Shown: positions 19,844 to 31,535 of the stretch, piece by piece
Layout of the letters: each line of letters opens with the position of its first letter
How positions within the stretch are numbered: position 1 is the first letter of the stretch
DNA from: Cryptomeria japonica
Taxonomy: Eukaryota > Streptophyta > Pinopsida > Cupressales > Cupressaceae
Assembly: GCF_030272615.1 (NCBI RefSeq)
Contig: NC_081411.1
Span: forward strand, 209,714,244 to 209,778,243
Direction: 5' to 3'
DNA: 64,000 bases
The notes under the pieces: generated by a model
Told to the model about the DNA's origin: nothing
The model's input: the letters and a program-made list of their open reading frames with translations, nothing else
Database searches by the model: none
Made by a program: the position numbers and the translations under genes

Positions 19844-21257
19844 ATGATGAAGAGGGAAGGTCCAAAGTTTAACAGGGAAAATTTTGGTATATGGAAAGAT
19901 AGAATGAAGATATTCATCAAAAGCATGAGTGTTCAACACTAGAGTTATGTTGAAAATGTATATGTTGTTCCTACCAGTACTCTCACAGATGACCGAAAGA
20001 GAGAGATACAAGAAAATGGGCAAGTCATGGAAGCCCTCATCAATAGTCTATCTGACATTGAGTTTATTGATGTTCAGGACAAGGTAAATCCCAAAGGAAG
20101 TATGGGATGCTCTTGAAAATATCTATGGTGGTGATGAGCATGTAAAATAGGCTAAAGAAGAAAGCCTGAGAGGGAAGTTTGAAGACATGCGGATGCTTGA
20201 AGGAGAGACCATTTAGCAGTATGGAATAAGAATCAAAATAGTTGTTGGAGAAATAAAGAGTGCAGGTGGAAAAATAGAAGATTCCACTATGGTAAGTAAA
20301 GTCTTGAGATCCCTCTTGCCGATCTATGCAATAAGGGTCACTGCTATTCAGAAGCTGAGATCAATAGACAAGTCTAAGGTGTCCTTGAACTCCATCATAG
20401 CCAAGTTGACAGTCTATGAACTGAATAGTTTCGATGGCAGTGTTCAAAAGATAGAATCAACTTTTAAAGCCTTTGCTATACCATCCAGAAAAGGAAAAGA
20501 GGCTAGTACTAGTGGGGAACCTAATCAAAATAGAGAAATGAAGGATGAAGAGTTTCTGATGCAATTTGAAGCCCTTCTTGCTAGGAGATTTCCAAAAGGA
20601 ACTGGTAAATACAAAGGTAATCTCCCTTTGAAATGTTTCTCCTGTAACTGGATAGGACATATTGCTATGAATTGTCCCAATAGTGACAACAAGGATAAAC
20701 CGGAAAGGTTCAAGAAATTGAAAGGAGGAAATCGGAGAAACTATTTTATGGTAGTTGATGAAGGTGTCACCGATGAGGAATCAGAAGATGAAGAGAATGA
20801 AGACATTGTGTTTATTGTTGTAAAGGAAGATGTGGCAGACAAGAAGGCCCTTGTCTCCCAGTTTGATAATTCCAATGAGTGGATCATTGACAATGGCTAT
20901 TCTCACCATATGACTCGTGAGCGTAGCAAGTTTCTATCCTTAGAGGAGTATGATGGTGGTGTGGTTCGCTTTGGCAATGATGCACCATACATGGTCAAAG
21001 GTAGAGGGTCCATCTCTTTGAACGGAAAGAGTAGTGCTGACAATGTGTACTGGGTTGATGGTCTTAGACACAACCTTCTAAGTGTTTCCCAGCTAAATGA
21101 CAGTGGCCTCACTCTGAAATTCAAGAATGGAGCTTGCAGAATCAAGGGAAAAGATGGTAAATTGGTGGCCACCGGCATGCAGACTAAAGGTAACTTATTT
21201 CATCTGAATGCAAATATAAGTACATGTCTTATGGCTAAGCTTGATGATGGCTAGATA
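19844..21257 (+). pseudogene. Element I gag and protease region
   Basis: An ATG at 19844 opens a gag-like N-terminus (KFNRENFGIWKDRMKIFIKSM) that is broken by stops and shifts up to about 20288. From 20289 the frame is open for 321 codons. It holds the rest of gag with a full zinc knuckle CFSCNWIGHIAMNC, an acidic linker, then the protease motif WIIDNGYSHHMT, where copia normally has D-S-G; D-N-G suggests an inactive enzyme. The end (RHNLLSVSQLNDSGLTLKF) is the usual protease-to-integrase region. A TAG at 21252-21254 (probably from TGG) separates it from the integrase in the same frame. Confidence 0.8.
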
Positions 21258-21757
21258 TTGCATAGGAGACTCTACCACATAAACTTTGATAACATTTTAA
21301 AGGCTAGTAAGATCAAGGCAGTTAGAGGGTTGCCGGTGTTGAGCAAACCGGACAATACCTTATGCAGAGAGTGTCAATTGGGGAAAATGTCTTCCTCAAC
21401 CTTTAAAGGTAAATCTTTCACTGCTGACAACTTGCTTGATCTTGTGCATATTGATTTATGTGGTCCTATGAAAACTAGAAGTGTGCAGGGTGATAGGTAC
21501 TTCATGATTCTCACTGATGACTGCTCAAGAATGATGTCGGTCACATTCTTGAAAGACAAGTCTGAAGCCTTTGTGAAATTCAAAGCTTTTAGAGCATTAG
21601 TGGAGAAGGAAAGCGGCAAAAGGATCAAGTGTCTCAGAACTGATCAAGGAGGGGAATTCACTTCCGGTGAATTCAACAAGTATTGTGAAGAATTTGGCAT
21701 CAAGAGATAGCTATCTGCCCCTCAGACTCCATAGCAGAATGGCCTAGCAGAGAGGAA
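21258..21757 (+). pseudogene. Element I integrase, N-terminal half
   Basis: In frame with gag-protease. The zinc-binding part reads [11 protein letters not shown]...CRECQLGK (HHCC). The catalytic core shows the first Asp in [10 protein letters not shown] and the second in [15 protein letters not shown] at 21708-21710 and another at 21732-21734 fall just before the QNGLAERN motif. After AERN (about 21757) the sequence jumps directly to the end of the RT region, so the integrase C-terminus is deleted. Confidence 0.8.
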
Positions 21758-22569
21758 TCTTCATCACTTAGTCCAACTATGTCAAAGAGGTGTTGAAGAA
21801 TTTTGGCATGGAAGATAGCAAACCGGTTGGTACACCAATGGTGACTGGTTGGAAATTGACAAAAGAGGATGATTCCGCACTAGTTGATGAGAATGAATAC
21901 TGATCAATGATTGGTAAGTTGCATTATGTAGTGCATAGCAGACCGGATATTGCACATGCAGTTGGCATTACTACAAGATTCCAAAAGAGTCCAAGAGAAT
22001 CTCACTTGATTGCAATCAAGCAGATTCTTAGGTATCTGAAGGGAACAGTTGACTATGGATTGTGTTACCCATACAACAATAATTTCAATCTGAAAGTGTT
22101 CATAGATGCTAATTAGGCAGGTAATGTGGATGACCAGAAAAGCACAACCGGTGGTGCATTCTTTCTCGGTGGTAGACTGGTCTCATGGATGAGTAAAAAG
22201 CAGAGTTGTATCTCTCAGTCTACAGTGGAAGCGGAGTATGTTGCAACTTTCATGAACTACACTCAGACAATCTAGATGAAGCATGTACTAGAAGGCTTCA
22301 AGATCCCTATATCTAAATTGGTAAGTATATTCTATGATAACACAAGTGCTATCAGTATATCAAAGAATTTGGTTTTACATTCTAGAAACAAGCATTTTGA
22401 CCTTAAGTATCATTTCTTGAGGGAAAAGGTTCAAAATAAAGAGATTGCACTGGAGCATGTGTCCAGTAAGGAGTAGTTAGCAGACATATTCACCAAGCCT
22501 CTCCCAAAGACAACATTTGTGCATTTGAGAGGTGAATTAGGGGTATTGCCCCTTCAGGAGGTGAACTAA
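21758..22569 (+). pseudogene. Element I RT end and RNase H
   Basis: Starts with YVKEVLKNFGMEDSKPVGTPMVT, the region after the RT catalytic core in copia polyproteins, then MIGKLHYVVHSRPDIAHAVG and an RNase H domain. RNase H motifs: the first Asp in KVFIDAN, then STVEAEYVA, then SIFYDNTSAI, ending with ADIFTKPLP. Four stop codons occur (about 21901, 22115, 22273 and 22474), all compatible with single-base changes. The catalytic YVDD box and everything before it is missing. Confidence 0.82.
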
Positions 22570-22797
22570 AAGTGATTGTTCCACATCAGTCAGGTATATG
22601 AAAGACAAATTTCTGGTTGATTGGTGTGCTGAAGGATGCTACTCCTCAGGGGGAGCAGCATGATGAAACAGTGATGATTGTACCTCCACTTTGACAATGT
22701 TGTCAAAGGGGGAGAAGGAGTGAAGCAAAAAGATATCTGTAGCAAATGGGGAGAAGATGTGAAGCAAAGATGATATCTTTTGTATATTGCCATCAAT
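22570..22797 (+). other. Element I 3' untranslated region
   Basis: Short spacer between the pol stop and the purine tract, with two AAAGGGGGAGAAGG-like purine runs (near 22705 and 22745) that resemble extra polypurine tracts. No gene. Confidence 0.6.
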
Positions 22798-22812
22798 GCC
22801 AAAGGGGGAGAT
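22798..22812 (+). promoter_or_regulatory. Polypurine tract of element I
   Basis: GCCAAAGGGGGAGAT directly before the 3' LTR. Confidence 0.88.
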
Positions 22813-24401
22813 TATTGGCATTATGTGAACCGACATGGCATTATGTGAACTGGCATGAAGACATAATGATATTGTATGTTGTCATTGATGTCAATATGAG
22901 ACATAGTGTGAACCGACACATGTGATAATTGAAGAGAGAGAGGAACCGGCATTTGTATGAACCGGTTTATATGCCAAAGTGAAGCAGCATATTTGTTCAA
23001 GATGAACTAGCATGTGGTTATGGGAACTGGCACATGGAAGCATTGTATGACTACTGGTTGGTAGGTAGCTTCCACTTCAGGATTTCCGGTTGGAGTACCT
23101 CAAGTCTGTATGACTCAATCAATGATCTTTGTGTGATGAGTTATCAATATAATGGAGGACAGATCATGTTGCCATGTAAGCTCTATGTGCATGAAGAATC
23201 TTGCATGAAAAACACTATTTCTATCTACCTCGGGAATGAGCGAAGTCTATCAAATGGTGATAATTCATAATGGGTTATCAGCCGCCAAGAAATCGGTGGA
23301 TAATGGATGATGGAGAATGTCTTGAGATCGATTCAAGATTGTTGCATTTAATGCAGTATGATTCAATGGTCAAGATTGAACCGCTTGAATTGCTTAACCT
23401 AATAGGTTTAGGGTTTAGGGGTTTTACTACCAACCTATATGTTTCCTATAAGGTCGATGTTGTGTTTCGTTCTAAGGTTGTTGGCAAACATTGTGAGTGT
23501 GTATCCAAGGGAAGTGATATGTAATTCTTGGCAGACCAAAGGAGAGAAGAGATACCTACAAAGTGAATGTGCAGAAGGAAAAGAGGAGCCTAAATGGATC
23601 TCCATTAGCATTTAGTACTGTTAACAGATCATTGTAATTCTTGTTGATCTCTAACCACTTTAATAGTTGTAAAATCCCCTAACAAGGTAGCCTTAACTGG
23701 CTTGATTCAAAATCCCTTAAATCGAGTGGTCCTAATAGGCTTGATTCAAATCCCTTAACCGGGTAACTCGAGGCTAATGAGTTCTGAGAAGCTATAGAGC
23801 TTAGGAGATCCTTTCAACTATTGAGTTCTTGAAATCCTCTAACAAGGTGACCCTACCGGGTGATCCCTAACAGGATCGGTTCCTAGTAGAACCTATTGTA
23901 ATGTCTTTTACTGGACAAGGCTTCTAACAGAGCGGACTTCTAAAGAGTTCAAAAAGTAGCTTGTGGGTATTCATCCCCATCGTGGTTTTTCCCAGTTGGG
24001 TTTCCACGTGAAAAATATGTGTGTCATGTGAAATGCTTTTGTCTTGTGATGCTTTGTTTTACCTGTTAAGCATATGAAGGTTCTATGTTTTATGCATGTC
24101 TATAAAACATATTGAACTCATTGTTGTGAAGATCTAATGGTTATGTTTACTTGTTTATGTATGAGAATATAATGATACTGTAGTCTTGAGCTAAGAGGGT
24201 AGCTTATTGAGTGACCGGTTCATGACTGATTGAGCTGTACTAGATGTTACCGGTTGCACTCTATTTTTTTGGTATCCTTGTTTGTCAGTCATTTGGGGTA
24301 TTTGCTATCAAACTAGTTTTGGATTGTATTTGTGTTTGTACTGATTCACCCGCCCCCTCTCAGTACCGGTTTCGTACTTGTGGGTCATCATTGAGGTATC
24401 A
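22813..24401 (+). repeat. Element I 3' LTR, 1,589 bp
   Basis: Starts TATTGGCATTATG (second base changed from G) and ends GAGGTATCA. It aligns with 18154-19774 over its whole length with scattered differences and a few small indels. Confidence 0.88.
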
Positions 24402-25476
24402 TTGGCTCCTTCCACTCATGATCCCCACCTTCTAAATATCCAAGTAGAAAAGAAAGCTGGCAAAATGATCTGGAATTTGTAGAACACAAGTGACATAGAG
24501 ATTGCCTCATTTTCTACTCAAGTTTCTTTCATCAATTTATCAAAAATAGAGGATTTGTCAAGAAGATACACAGAAACATATAACCAATCAATTTCATTAT
24601 TTAAAAAATATGAAGAGACACTGATGAAGAAGGGCACTCTAGAGGAAGAGTTAGTAGAGTTGAAAGAAAAAATTACGAATGAACCCCGTCCAATACAGAT
24701 TACAGAACAAGTACAAGAAATACCAGCTCATGTGACAGCAAAACTGGAGGAATACATAGAGAAAATTGAAAATCTTGAAAAGGAACAAAATGTCATGGCT
24801 ATATCTGTTGTGTCAGGAATTATAAAACAAAGGATTAATGTATTGAAATGAAAATTGGTGGTAGTGCATGATTTGCACATTTCTTTGAAAGAGGCAAGTA
24901 AAACATCCTCTGAGGTTGTCGCTTTTCTTAGACCTTTGTTCAATGTTTGGTTAGCAAGAAGCACATTAATGAATAAGATAGGTACTACAATGCTATATAG
25001 TGATGAGTTCCCTCCCAAGATAAATGACACTAAAGACATTGTGGAGGCAATGAATGCAGCTTATGCATTTTTCACAGGGAAGGATGTGCTTATAAATAAA
25101 AAATTGCAGACATTTGGGAAAGGTTATAGTAAATTGGTGCCTTCAATTTATGGTAGTAATGGACAATTGAAATCAGTTTCTAATTGGACCAATGAATTTG
25201 ATTTGAGGAGGAAGAATAAATAATCAAGCATATAGATGATCAGGTTGATGCTGATTTCCTTAATGGTATGCTTGATTCATTGTTTAAGGTTGAGGTTGAC
25301 CATGCAAAGTTTATTGTTGAGGCCAGGGTAGTTATAGATGCTAGATGGATAGATTCAGTTGCAAAGTTGGAAGAGGTAAAGGCACTCAGTTGGCCAACAG
25401 ACAAAGATGTGGATAGGTGGCAAGCCATGTTAAAGCAAAAGAAGAAATGTCAGGTTGCTACCCAAGATTCCTCAAA
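24402..25476 (+). pseudogene. ORF H, segment 3 (C-terminal part)
   Basis: After element I the coding trace goes on: VEKKAGKMIWNL, a stop, then a helical region from about 24495 to 24848 with EELVELKEKI and KLEEYIEKIENLEKEQNVM. After a TGA the same region continues with a 122-residue open stretch (24855-25223: ...EVVAFLRPLFNVWLARSTLMNKIG...). Another piece is at 25268-25476. The coiled-coil-rich end mirrors the C-terminus of the element B second ORF. The segment ends where element D begins, with no stop of its own. Confidence 0.45.
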
Positions 25477-26590
25477 GTATATTATTCAACAATTCTTCTT
25501 CTAGTCATCACACCTTTTTCCTTATCTCCTATGATATGATTCAATGAATGATTCAATCTTACATACATGGGAATCTTAGGATTTTCTTAATTTCCAAACT
25601 CTTGAGTTCTTTCTTCTTCACTAGCACTTGTACCTTCTCCTTCATTCTTTGTCTTCTCTGGATCAATCTGAATTAGGATGTAGGTCTGCACTTTCTTTCC
25701 TTGATCATCTAAATCATATTCGTAGCATCTGGGTTGATACTCATTACCTTCATCAACCTTCGAATTATCACTTTCAACTATCTTTCTCAATGTCTTATTA
25801 TAACACCAATAGCCCTTTCTCTTAGTAGAATAACCAAGAAAAATTTATTCATCACATCTAGCAACAAACTTCCCTAGATCTTCATCTCTTATGATATAGA
25901 ATTTACTACCAAAAATTCAAAAATTTCTAACTGTAGGAGCATGATCAAACCATGACTCATATGGAGTCTTACCAGTATCGCCTTTGATATGTACCCAATT
26001 AAGAGCATATACTATAGTACTCACAGATTCTCTCTAGTAGATATGTGAAACATTTCCTTCCAACATCATGGTTCTAGCAGCTTCCTAAGTTGTTCTATTC
26101 TTCCTTTCCACAACATCATTCTACTAAGGGGTTCACAAAGCAGATAATTGTCTCTTCACTCAATGCTCTTCACAAAATGCATTGAGCTCACCAGAAGTGT
26201 TTTCATTACCTATGTCAAATCTTAGTCACTTTAGCTTCAATCTAGTCTTATTCTCAACCATGGCTTTGAAAATCATCAACTTCTCCAATGCTTCAAACTT
26301 CTGCCTTAAGAAAGTAACCTACATCATCCTTGAAAAGTCATCAATCAACAACATGAAATACTTGCCTCCCTACAATATTATTACTCTAGAAGGAACACAC
26401 AAATTACTATGCACAAGATCCAATAATCCTTTAGAACTATACTATTTTCTTTTAAAATTAACTCTTCTTTTCTTTCCTAATTGACATTCCTTGCATACCG
26501 GATTAGTAGAATTCACCAATTTAGGAAGACCTCTCACTATTTGTGTAGAATTTATCTTAACCATGCAATCAAAATTTACTTGAGATGTCC
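25477..26590 (-). pseudogene. Element D integrase and linker
   Basis: Minus-strand remnant of copia integrase. Plus-strand matches to element E mark a CNECQLGK-type zinc region (near 26460-26500), the catalytic core (about 26100-26440) and a linker with YEYDLDDQGKKVQTY and SEEERTQEF (25587-25790). Multiple stops and shifts; no uninterrupted frame longer than about 100 codons. It breaks off where RT should start. Confidence 0.75.
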
Positions 26591-26597
26591 TTCTATG

Positions 26598-27200
26598 TCA
26601 TAACCAACTTTCATAAATATAAGTAATCAAACAACTTTTACCACCAACATTCAAGAAAAAGATATTACCTTTAGTCTTTGTTCTCGATGCAATCTCTATT
26701 TTGGAACCATTTAAGATCTTACACTTGTCAACCTTGAATTGTAAATCATAACCCTTGTCAGCCATTTGTCCAACACTTAAAATATTATCCTTTATACCTT
26801 CTACATATAAGAAATTATTATCATTGTGCTTAGCATCAAGAGAAATGGAACCTCTACCATGAATTATACTAGCTTTTTTATCACAAAATCTTACTACACC
26901 ACCATCATACCTTTCCACACTTAGAAACTTACTCTTATCACCTATCATTTGATGAGAGCAGCCACTGTTAATAACCTATTCATCTTTCTATTCAACTTTA
27001 GCAGCCAAAGTTTTCTCCTCATTAATGCAACTAATAGAATCAATAGGCATTGGATCATCTTCCTTAATAGCAATAAACACCCATCCATCTCCTGAATTTC
27101 CCTTATCTAATTCATCATTTGTCACACCTTCATCAGTAGCATAATAATATTTCTTCTAATATTTAGGCTTGTATGGTTTGGACTTAGGAAATCTTTTTAG
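26598..27200 (-). pseudogene. Element D protease to pre-integrase region
   Basis: A 116-codon open stretch (MIGDKSKFLSVERYDGGVVRF..., 26598-26948) matches the post-active-site part of copia protease and the NILSVGQMADKGYDLQF segment before integrase. The active-site part lies just upstream (26950-27000), where the plus-strand text corresponds to a Ser/Gly/Cys-Ser-His-His motif with a stop nearby. Confidence 0.72.
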
Positions 27201-28037
27201 ACACCTTGAAGCAAAATATCCTATCTTATTACATGAAAAAAATATTTAAGAGGCAACTTCACTTCATAATTACTAGCTCCTTTAGGCAATCTTATAGCAA
27301 TAGGGGCTCTGAGATCCTCAGGTTCTCTTTCTTCTTCTTCTAGTTCTCTCATCTCCTTCTCATATCCAGACACCCTTGTAGAAATTTCTCCCAAATCATA
27401 TTTCTACTTCCAAGAAAGAGTAGCTTTGAATGGAGATTTTGACTTAGGAAGAGTTTCACCAAATTCACTCAACTCAAAGGTAGAAATCTTTCCTATTAGC
27501 ATGTCTAATCACATTTTTATAGTCTGAATTTCGTCAATAGAAATAGCCTTGTATTTGTAAGAAGGAGGAAAGGATCTCAACACTTTACCTATAATTTTTT
27601 ATTCTTCCAATACTCCACTGACACATATGGTATTCAACACAAGCTCATTCACTTTATGCATAAAAGAAGTAATATTCTTATCTTCACCCACCTTCAACAA
27701 CTCATAGTTTTCCTTCAAGATCTGCAACATGGTAATCTTCACATTATTTTCACCTTCATACAAAGTTTCCAACTTCTTCCAGATCTCATGCGAACTCTGC
27801 AAATTCATAACATTAGTCAAGGCACTAAATAATTCTTTATTAGCCCTTATATTGAATTCAACTTCCTTTATCTCATCCAGAGTTGTAGGGCCATTTAGAG
27901 GAACATTATTCACATTTTTAGTAATCTTATAGTAATCTTCACCAATGAATCTCAAGTGATACTCCGTCCAGTTTTTCCAAAGAGTAATTCATTCCATCAA
28001 ATCTTGGACTATCCTTCTTGTAAGAATAGGTTGACAT
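27201..28037 (-). pseudogene. gag: Element D gag
   Basis: ATG at 28037 (MSTYSYKKDSPRFDGMNYSLWK), the start seen also in element E (47426). The open stretch 27599-27955 carries the copia gag helices LTNVMNLQSSHEIWKKLETLYEG and a following FMHKVNELVLNT. Frames are lost beyond 27599. A damaged zinc knuckle is implied at about 27205-27245 by comparison with E. Confidence 0.78.
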
Positions 28038-28078
28038 CCTGGATCACCTGAACCAGTCAAGCTTCTTTTGAAGGATCT

Positions 28079-28093
28079 AGCTCTGATACCAAT
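28079..28093 (-). promoter_or_regulatory. Primer-binding site of element D
   Basis: Plus strand AGCTCTGATACCAAT, complement of ATTGGTATCAGAGCT, next to the LTR start. Confidence 0.82.
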
Positions 28094-29422
28094 TGTTGAC
28101 AATAAGGTAGCAAACTGAGAGGGGGACTGAATTAGTTTTCTCACAAAATTTATTCAACTCAAACACAATTTCAGATATGATAATCAATAGTGAAAGCTTA
28201 AATCGACACCACATCAATAACAAACATAACACTAAGATTTTTAACGTGGAAAACCTGGTTAAGGGAAAAAACACGGTGGGAATCTACCCACAATATGATG
28301 ATATCCTATTAGGAGTAAGTGAAACATTACAATGGGGAATGCTCATTCATTTAGGCACACTACCTAGAGCTCATTGCTCAAAACACATTACAAGAAGGGC
28401 GATAACCCTTGGCAAGGCTCACTATCTTATAGAAATATTCAAATTACATTTGAAAGATCATGAAGTGATAAAATAGCATCTCATCATGCATGATTACATT
28501 TCTGGTTAAGCACATAATACACACACTACTCCTTTGCACTTCTTCACACTTCTTTGCACTATTTCACTACTGTCAAAAGATAAAAGTATTGTTCACCAAC
28601 AAAGATAACTCTCTCACATGAGTATTATATTTATTTATACATATCATCAATGTATCCTTCAAGGTCATCTCAACAAAGATCGTAAATTATAAAGCTATAA
28701 TCATACATGCTACAACATTATAGACAAAGGAAAACAATATTGACTAAGACATAGTATGGAACTAAATCAACACCTTGAACATGACATGCCCCCAAGAATT
28801 ATGCTACAAACATGTGCAACATGCTCCAACCATCATGTCGGCCAAGAATGTCGCATAACATGAAAATACCCAGGAAATCATGAATTCCGAACATACCATC
28901 AACACAAATAGGACACAATCTAGAAACATCCAAAAGAAACATGAATTACCACAAAAACAACCGCAACATCGCCACTTACTAGAATATTCATCATCATTAT
29001 ACCAAACGTCAAGGACACTAATTGAAATGATTGTGAAACTTAAAGATTCAATTGTGGACCTCTAAATCGTGAACCATCTGAATTGAGGATACATCATAAC
29101 ATACCAAAAATTCTACCAAATCTGCAAACCAAGATATTTCAATGTGGAGAAAAATCCAAAATATTTATCAACACTGAACAATTGAGAAACCAACCTCAAT
29201 ATTTGATCTCATAACTTGATCAAATCTCCACACAGACCACTGAAGATATAGTTGACTAAACTAGAGAGTTTATCTCAAAACCCTTTAATCTGTAATAACT
29301 CATCTGCAATGCACTAGCCAAACCAACTCATTTAATCTTACTGCAACACTAGAATGTAGAGGAACATGTTACCATCAATGATAACACATTGTTCCAAAAA
29401 ACTCCCTCAACAATATCCAACA
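28094..29422 (-). repeat. Element D LTR, 1,329 bp
   Basis: Plus-strand bounds TGTTGACAATAAGG ... AATATCCAACA. It matches the E LTRs in order, including AACGTGGAAAACC and GGGAAAAAACACGGTGGGAA motifs, and shares their ends. Confidence 0.85.
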
Positions 29423-30870
29423 TGTTTTTGAATATGGGAAAGCATGTTTTGATTGGCCTCTGAAACCCATTATAGCCAAAAGATCAAAATATTTACATCA
29501 AAGCATAGGAAAACATAAAAGACAACACACTAAGAAAAGACAGTTGATGAACAAAACACAAGCAAACAAGAGATAGCAAGTCGAAAACTAAAAATGACTG
29601 ACATAAGCCCAGATTTAGGTTAGGTTCTAAAGCATTTCAGTAGCTTCCAGCTCCAGTTGTTCCATATTATCAACTACCTACTTGATATTCTCAATTTCCT
29701 TGGTATGGCTTTGCATCTTTTTAGTGCTCACCTATGTTCTTCTCCCAAGCCCTATTTCTTTATCATCTTGAGTATCGTCCTTTTCTTCAATAATGTCCAC
29801 CGCAGCCTTATCCCCATGGTCATTCTCCAGCTTACTAATAAGAGCCTTCATACTAGCCAAGGCAACATTAAGAATCTTATGACTTTGCTCACCTATTTTT
29901 TTTAGCATGTTCTCAACTCCATCAAGTCTTGTTCTAGTGGCCCCTGCACTGCTCTCCAAGCTAAGAAAGCTATTTTGATTAGCATTGATAATATCCTTTG
30001 TATTACTAATAGCTTTGGTAAGCTCACTGAGACAATCTAGGATGGAATTGAACTTACCCGAGCCTAAACCTTGTAAAGTCTCAATTTTCCCAACTTCCTA
30101 GGCCTGCTTGGTTTTAATGTCAGTAATTTCCTTATGCATCCAATGGAGCACATGTTTGAAGCTATCCATGTCATTATTGATGCAAAGGTCAATATCTAGG
30201 CCATGCTCTTCCTGGGTCTTGTCACCAGCGGTTTCAAGATTCACTTCCAGTCCCACCTCCCTAACATCAAAGCTCTGAGCTTCTTTCATGGACGTATCCT
30301 CCCCCATCAAGTCCTTATCCTTAGACTCAGTCATGAGAGGCGACCAGTCCTTGGTACCCACATCCTTAGTTTTAGGAGTCATCTTTTTATTCTTCTAGCT
30401 TACGAGGGTTTGGACCTCCTCGCTTTCAATATCCATGTCGTTGTCAGTCTCATTATCCTCCTCATACTAGCTATCCTCATCCTCCCCTCTCTGATTTTTT
30501 TTGGTCTGACCCTTTATTCTATTTCTCATGCTCTATTTTTCTATTTTTCCTACTCAATATAGAAATTTGGGGGTCGTCCTCTATCTCATATTTTGTGTTA
30601 TAGCCTTCGCCTTCCTCATCATCAGATTCATTGAAATTCTCTTCTGACTCAGAAACCTCAGCTATATTCAACTGGACGATACTGTTCTTGATGTGATTAT
30701 ATAGAATCACCATCCAACCTTCGTGCATTGCTGGGTTGATACTAGGGTTGGATATAGCATCCTTGATCCCAACATTAAGGGTGAAGAAAAGATAATATGG
30801 AATAGAATTTTATCTTTATACCTAAAGTGATTAAGTAAGAAAAAATGGTAGTTGTAAACCCTAACAATAT
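29423..30870 (-). pseudogene. LINE-like ORF1 copy F1
   Basis: The minus strand encodes pieces that match F2 (59090-60530) in order: MHEGWMVILYNHIKN with an acidic stretch (30519-30728), MTPKTKDVGTKDWSPLM...SFDVREVGLEVNLE (30098-30382), then NSFLSLESSAGATRTRLDGVENMLKKIGEQSHKILNVA (about 29830-29970) and a tail ending near the GGGTTTCAGAGGCC motif. It is an acidic plus coiled-coil protein with no catalytic motif. I believe this is an ORF1-type protein of a plant LINE or a related transposon. Stops and shifts are present. D abuts its left end. Confidence 0.6.
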
Positions 30871-30887
30871 CTAACATGTTAATACAA

Positions 30888-31170
30888 CTACTGAGGCTAT
30901 TTGGCTTCAAAATATTCTCATAGAGTTTTGCTTCCCCACTCTATAGCCTACATTCCATTGTGATAATTAGAGTGTCATTTAGACCTTAAAGAACCTTGTT
31001 CACCATAAGTTTACCAAACAAATCAAGCTCCACATGAAATACATCATGAAATTGATTCAAGAACACATCATTGAGTTGCATTATTTTCCTATAGTAGAGT
31101 AGGTTGTAGACATCTTTACCAAACCCTTCATTGAAAGTAAGTTTCATCAGTTGCGAGATCTCTTAGCATG
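30888..31170 (+). pseudogene. Element G: copia RNase H end
   Basis: The plus strand gives a decayed RNase H C-terminal part: EAIWLQNILIEF, HCDN-SVI-TLKNLVHHKFTKQIKLHMKYIMKLIQE and VVDIFTKPF, followed by FHQLRDLLA. These are the standard last motifs of copia polyproteins. Stops at several places (for example CAA to TAA) show decay. Confidence 0.78.
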
Positions 31171-31465
31171 AGGGATATTTCATTAGGGGGGATCAACTAG
31201 CTTCTTCTTCTTCTCTTATGGGGGAAATTTTTCTTCTCTTTAGGTTTCATCCTTCTTCTTTGATCTAGTTCTTTTATATTTTCATCTCTCTTATGTAGGA
31301 GAGTTTTTCCCACTAGTTTTTCTCCCTTTCTTCATTTCTGATAGATTGCATTGAATCGCTTGCATTTGCATTTGTTCGTATCTACCTAACATGGTCTCAT
31401 ATTCATTACCCATCTTTCATTGATAGATTGATTTCATATTCCCCTAAGTTGCACTTAAAGGGGGG
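31171..31465 (+). other. Element G 3' untranslated region and polypurine tract
   Basis: Pyrimidine-rich spacer (CTTCTTCTTCTTCTCTTATGGGGG) ending in the purine tract AAAGGGGGG at 31457-31465, directly before the LTR start. Confidence 0.65.
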
Positions 31466-31535
31466 TGTTGGTATAAATTATGTCTCATAAATACACTTTG
31501 TTTAAGTTTACTTAGGATAATGCATTCATTGTAAT
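31466..31535 (+). repeat. Element G 3' LTR, truncated
   Basis: TGTTGGTATAAATTATG begins an LTR of the same family as element A, but only about 70 bp remain before element E sequence takes over near 31536. Confidence 0.75.

Larger units (their letters stand above)
18154..24401 (+). mobile_element. Element I: Ty1/copia with complete LTRs and an internal deletion
   Basis: LTRs of 1,621 and 1,589 bp flank a 3.0 kb interior with gag, protease, integrase N-terminal half, then only the end of RT and RNase H. It keeps the PBS and polypurine tract. It sits inside ORF H, which continues at 24402. Flanking 5-mers (TCAGC and TTGGC) do not match, so the target duplication is lost or the ends were rearranged. 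Confidence 0.88.
25477..29422 (-). mobile_element. Element D: truncated Ty1/copia (LTR, gag, protease, integrase)
   Basis: A minus-strand copia with one LTR (28094-29422) and PBS on the right, then gag, protease and integrase. Homology to element E (near 44850-44870) stops at about 25477, so RT, RNase H and the other LTR are missing. D and E belong to one family, clearly alike but well diverged. Confidence 0.85.

Noticed and set aside
23034-23524. Two plus-strand ORFs in the element I 3' LTR
   Set aside because: The matching stretch of the 5' LTR has stops; LTR sequence, not genes.
24728-25039. Minus-strand ORF of 103 codons
   Set aside because: Antisense of ORF H segment 3.
30203-30562. 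Plus-strand hydrophobic ORF of 119 codons
   Set aside because: Antisense of the acidic F1 protein; the colinear F2 copy supports the minus-strand reading.
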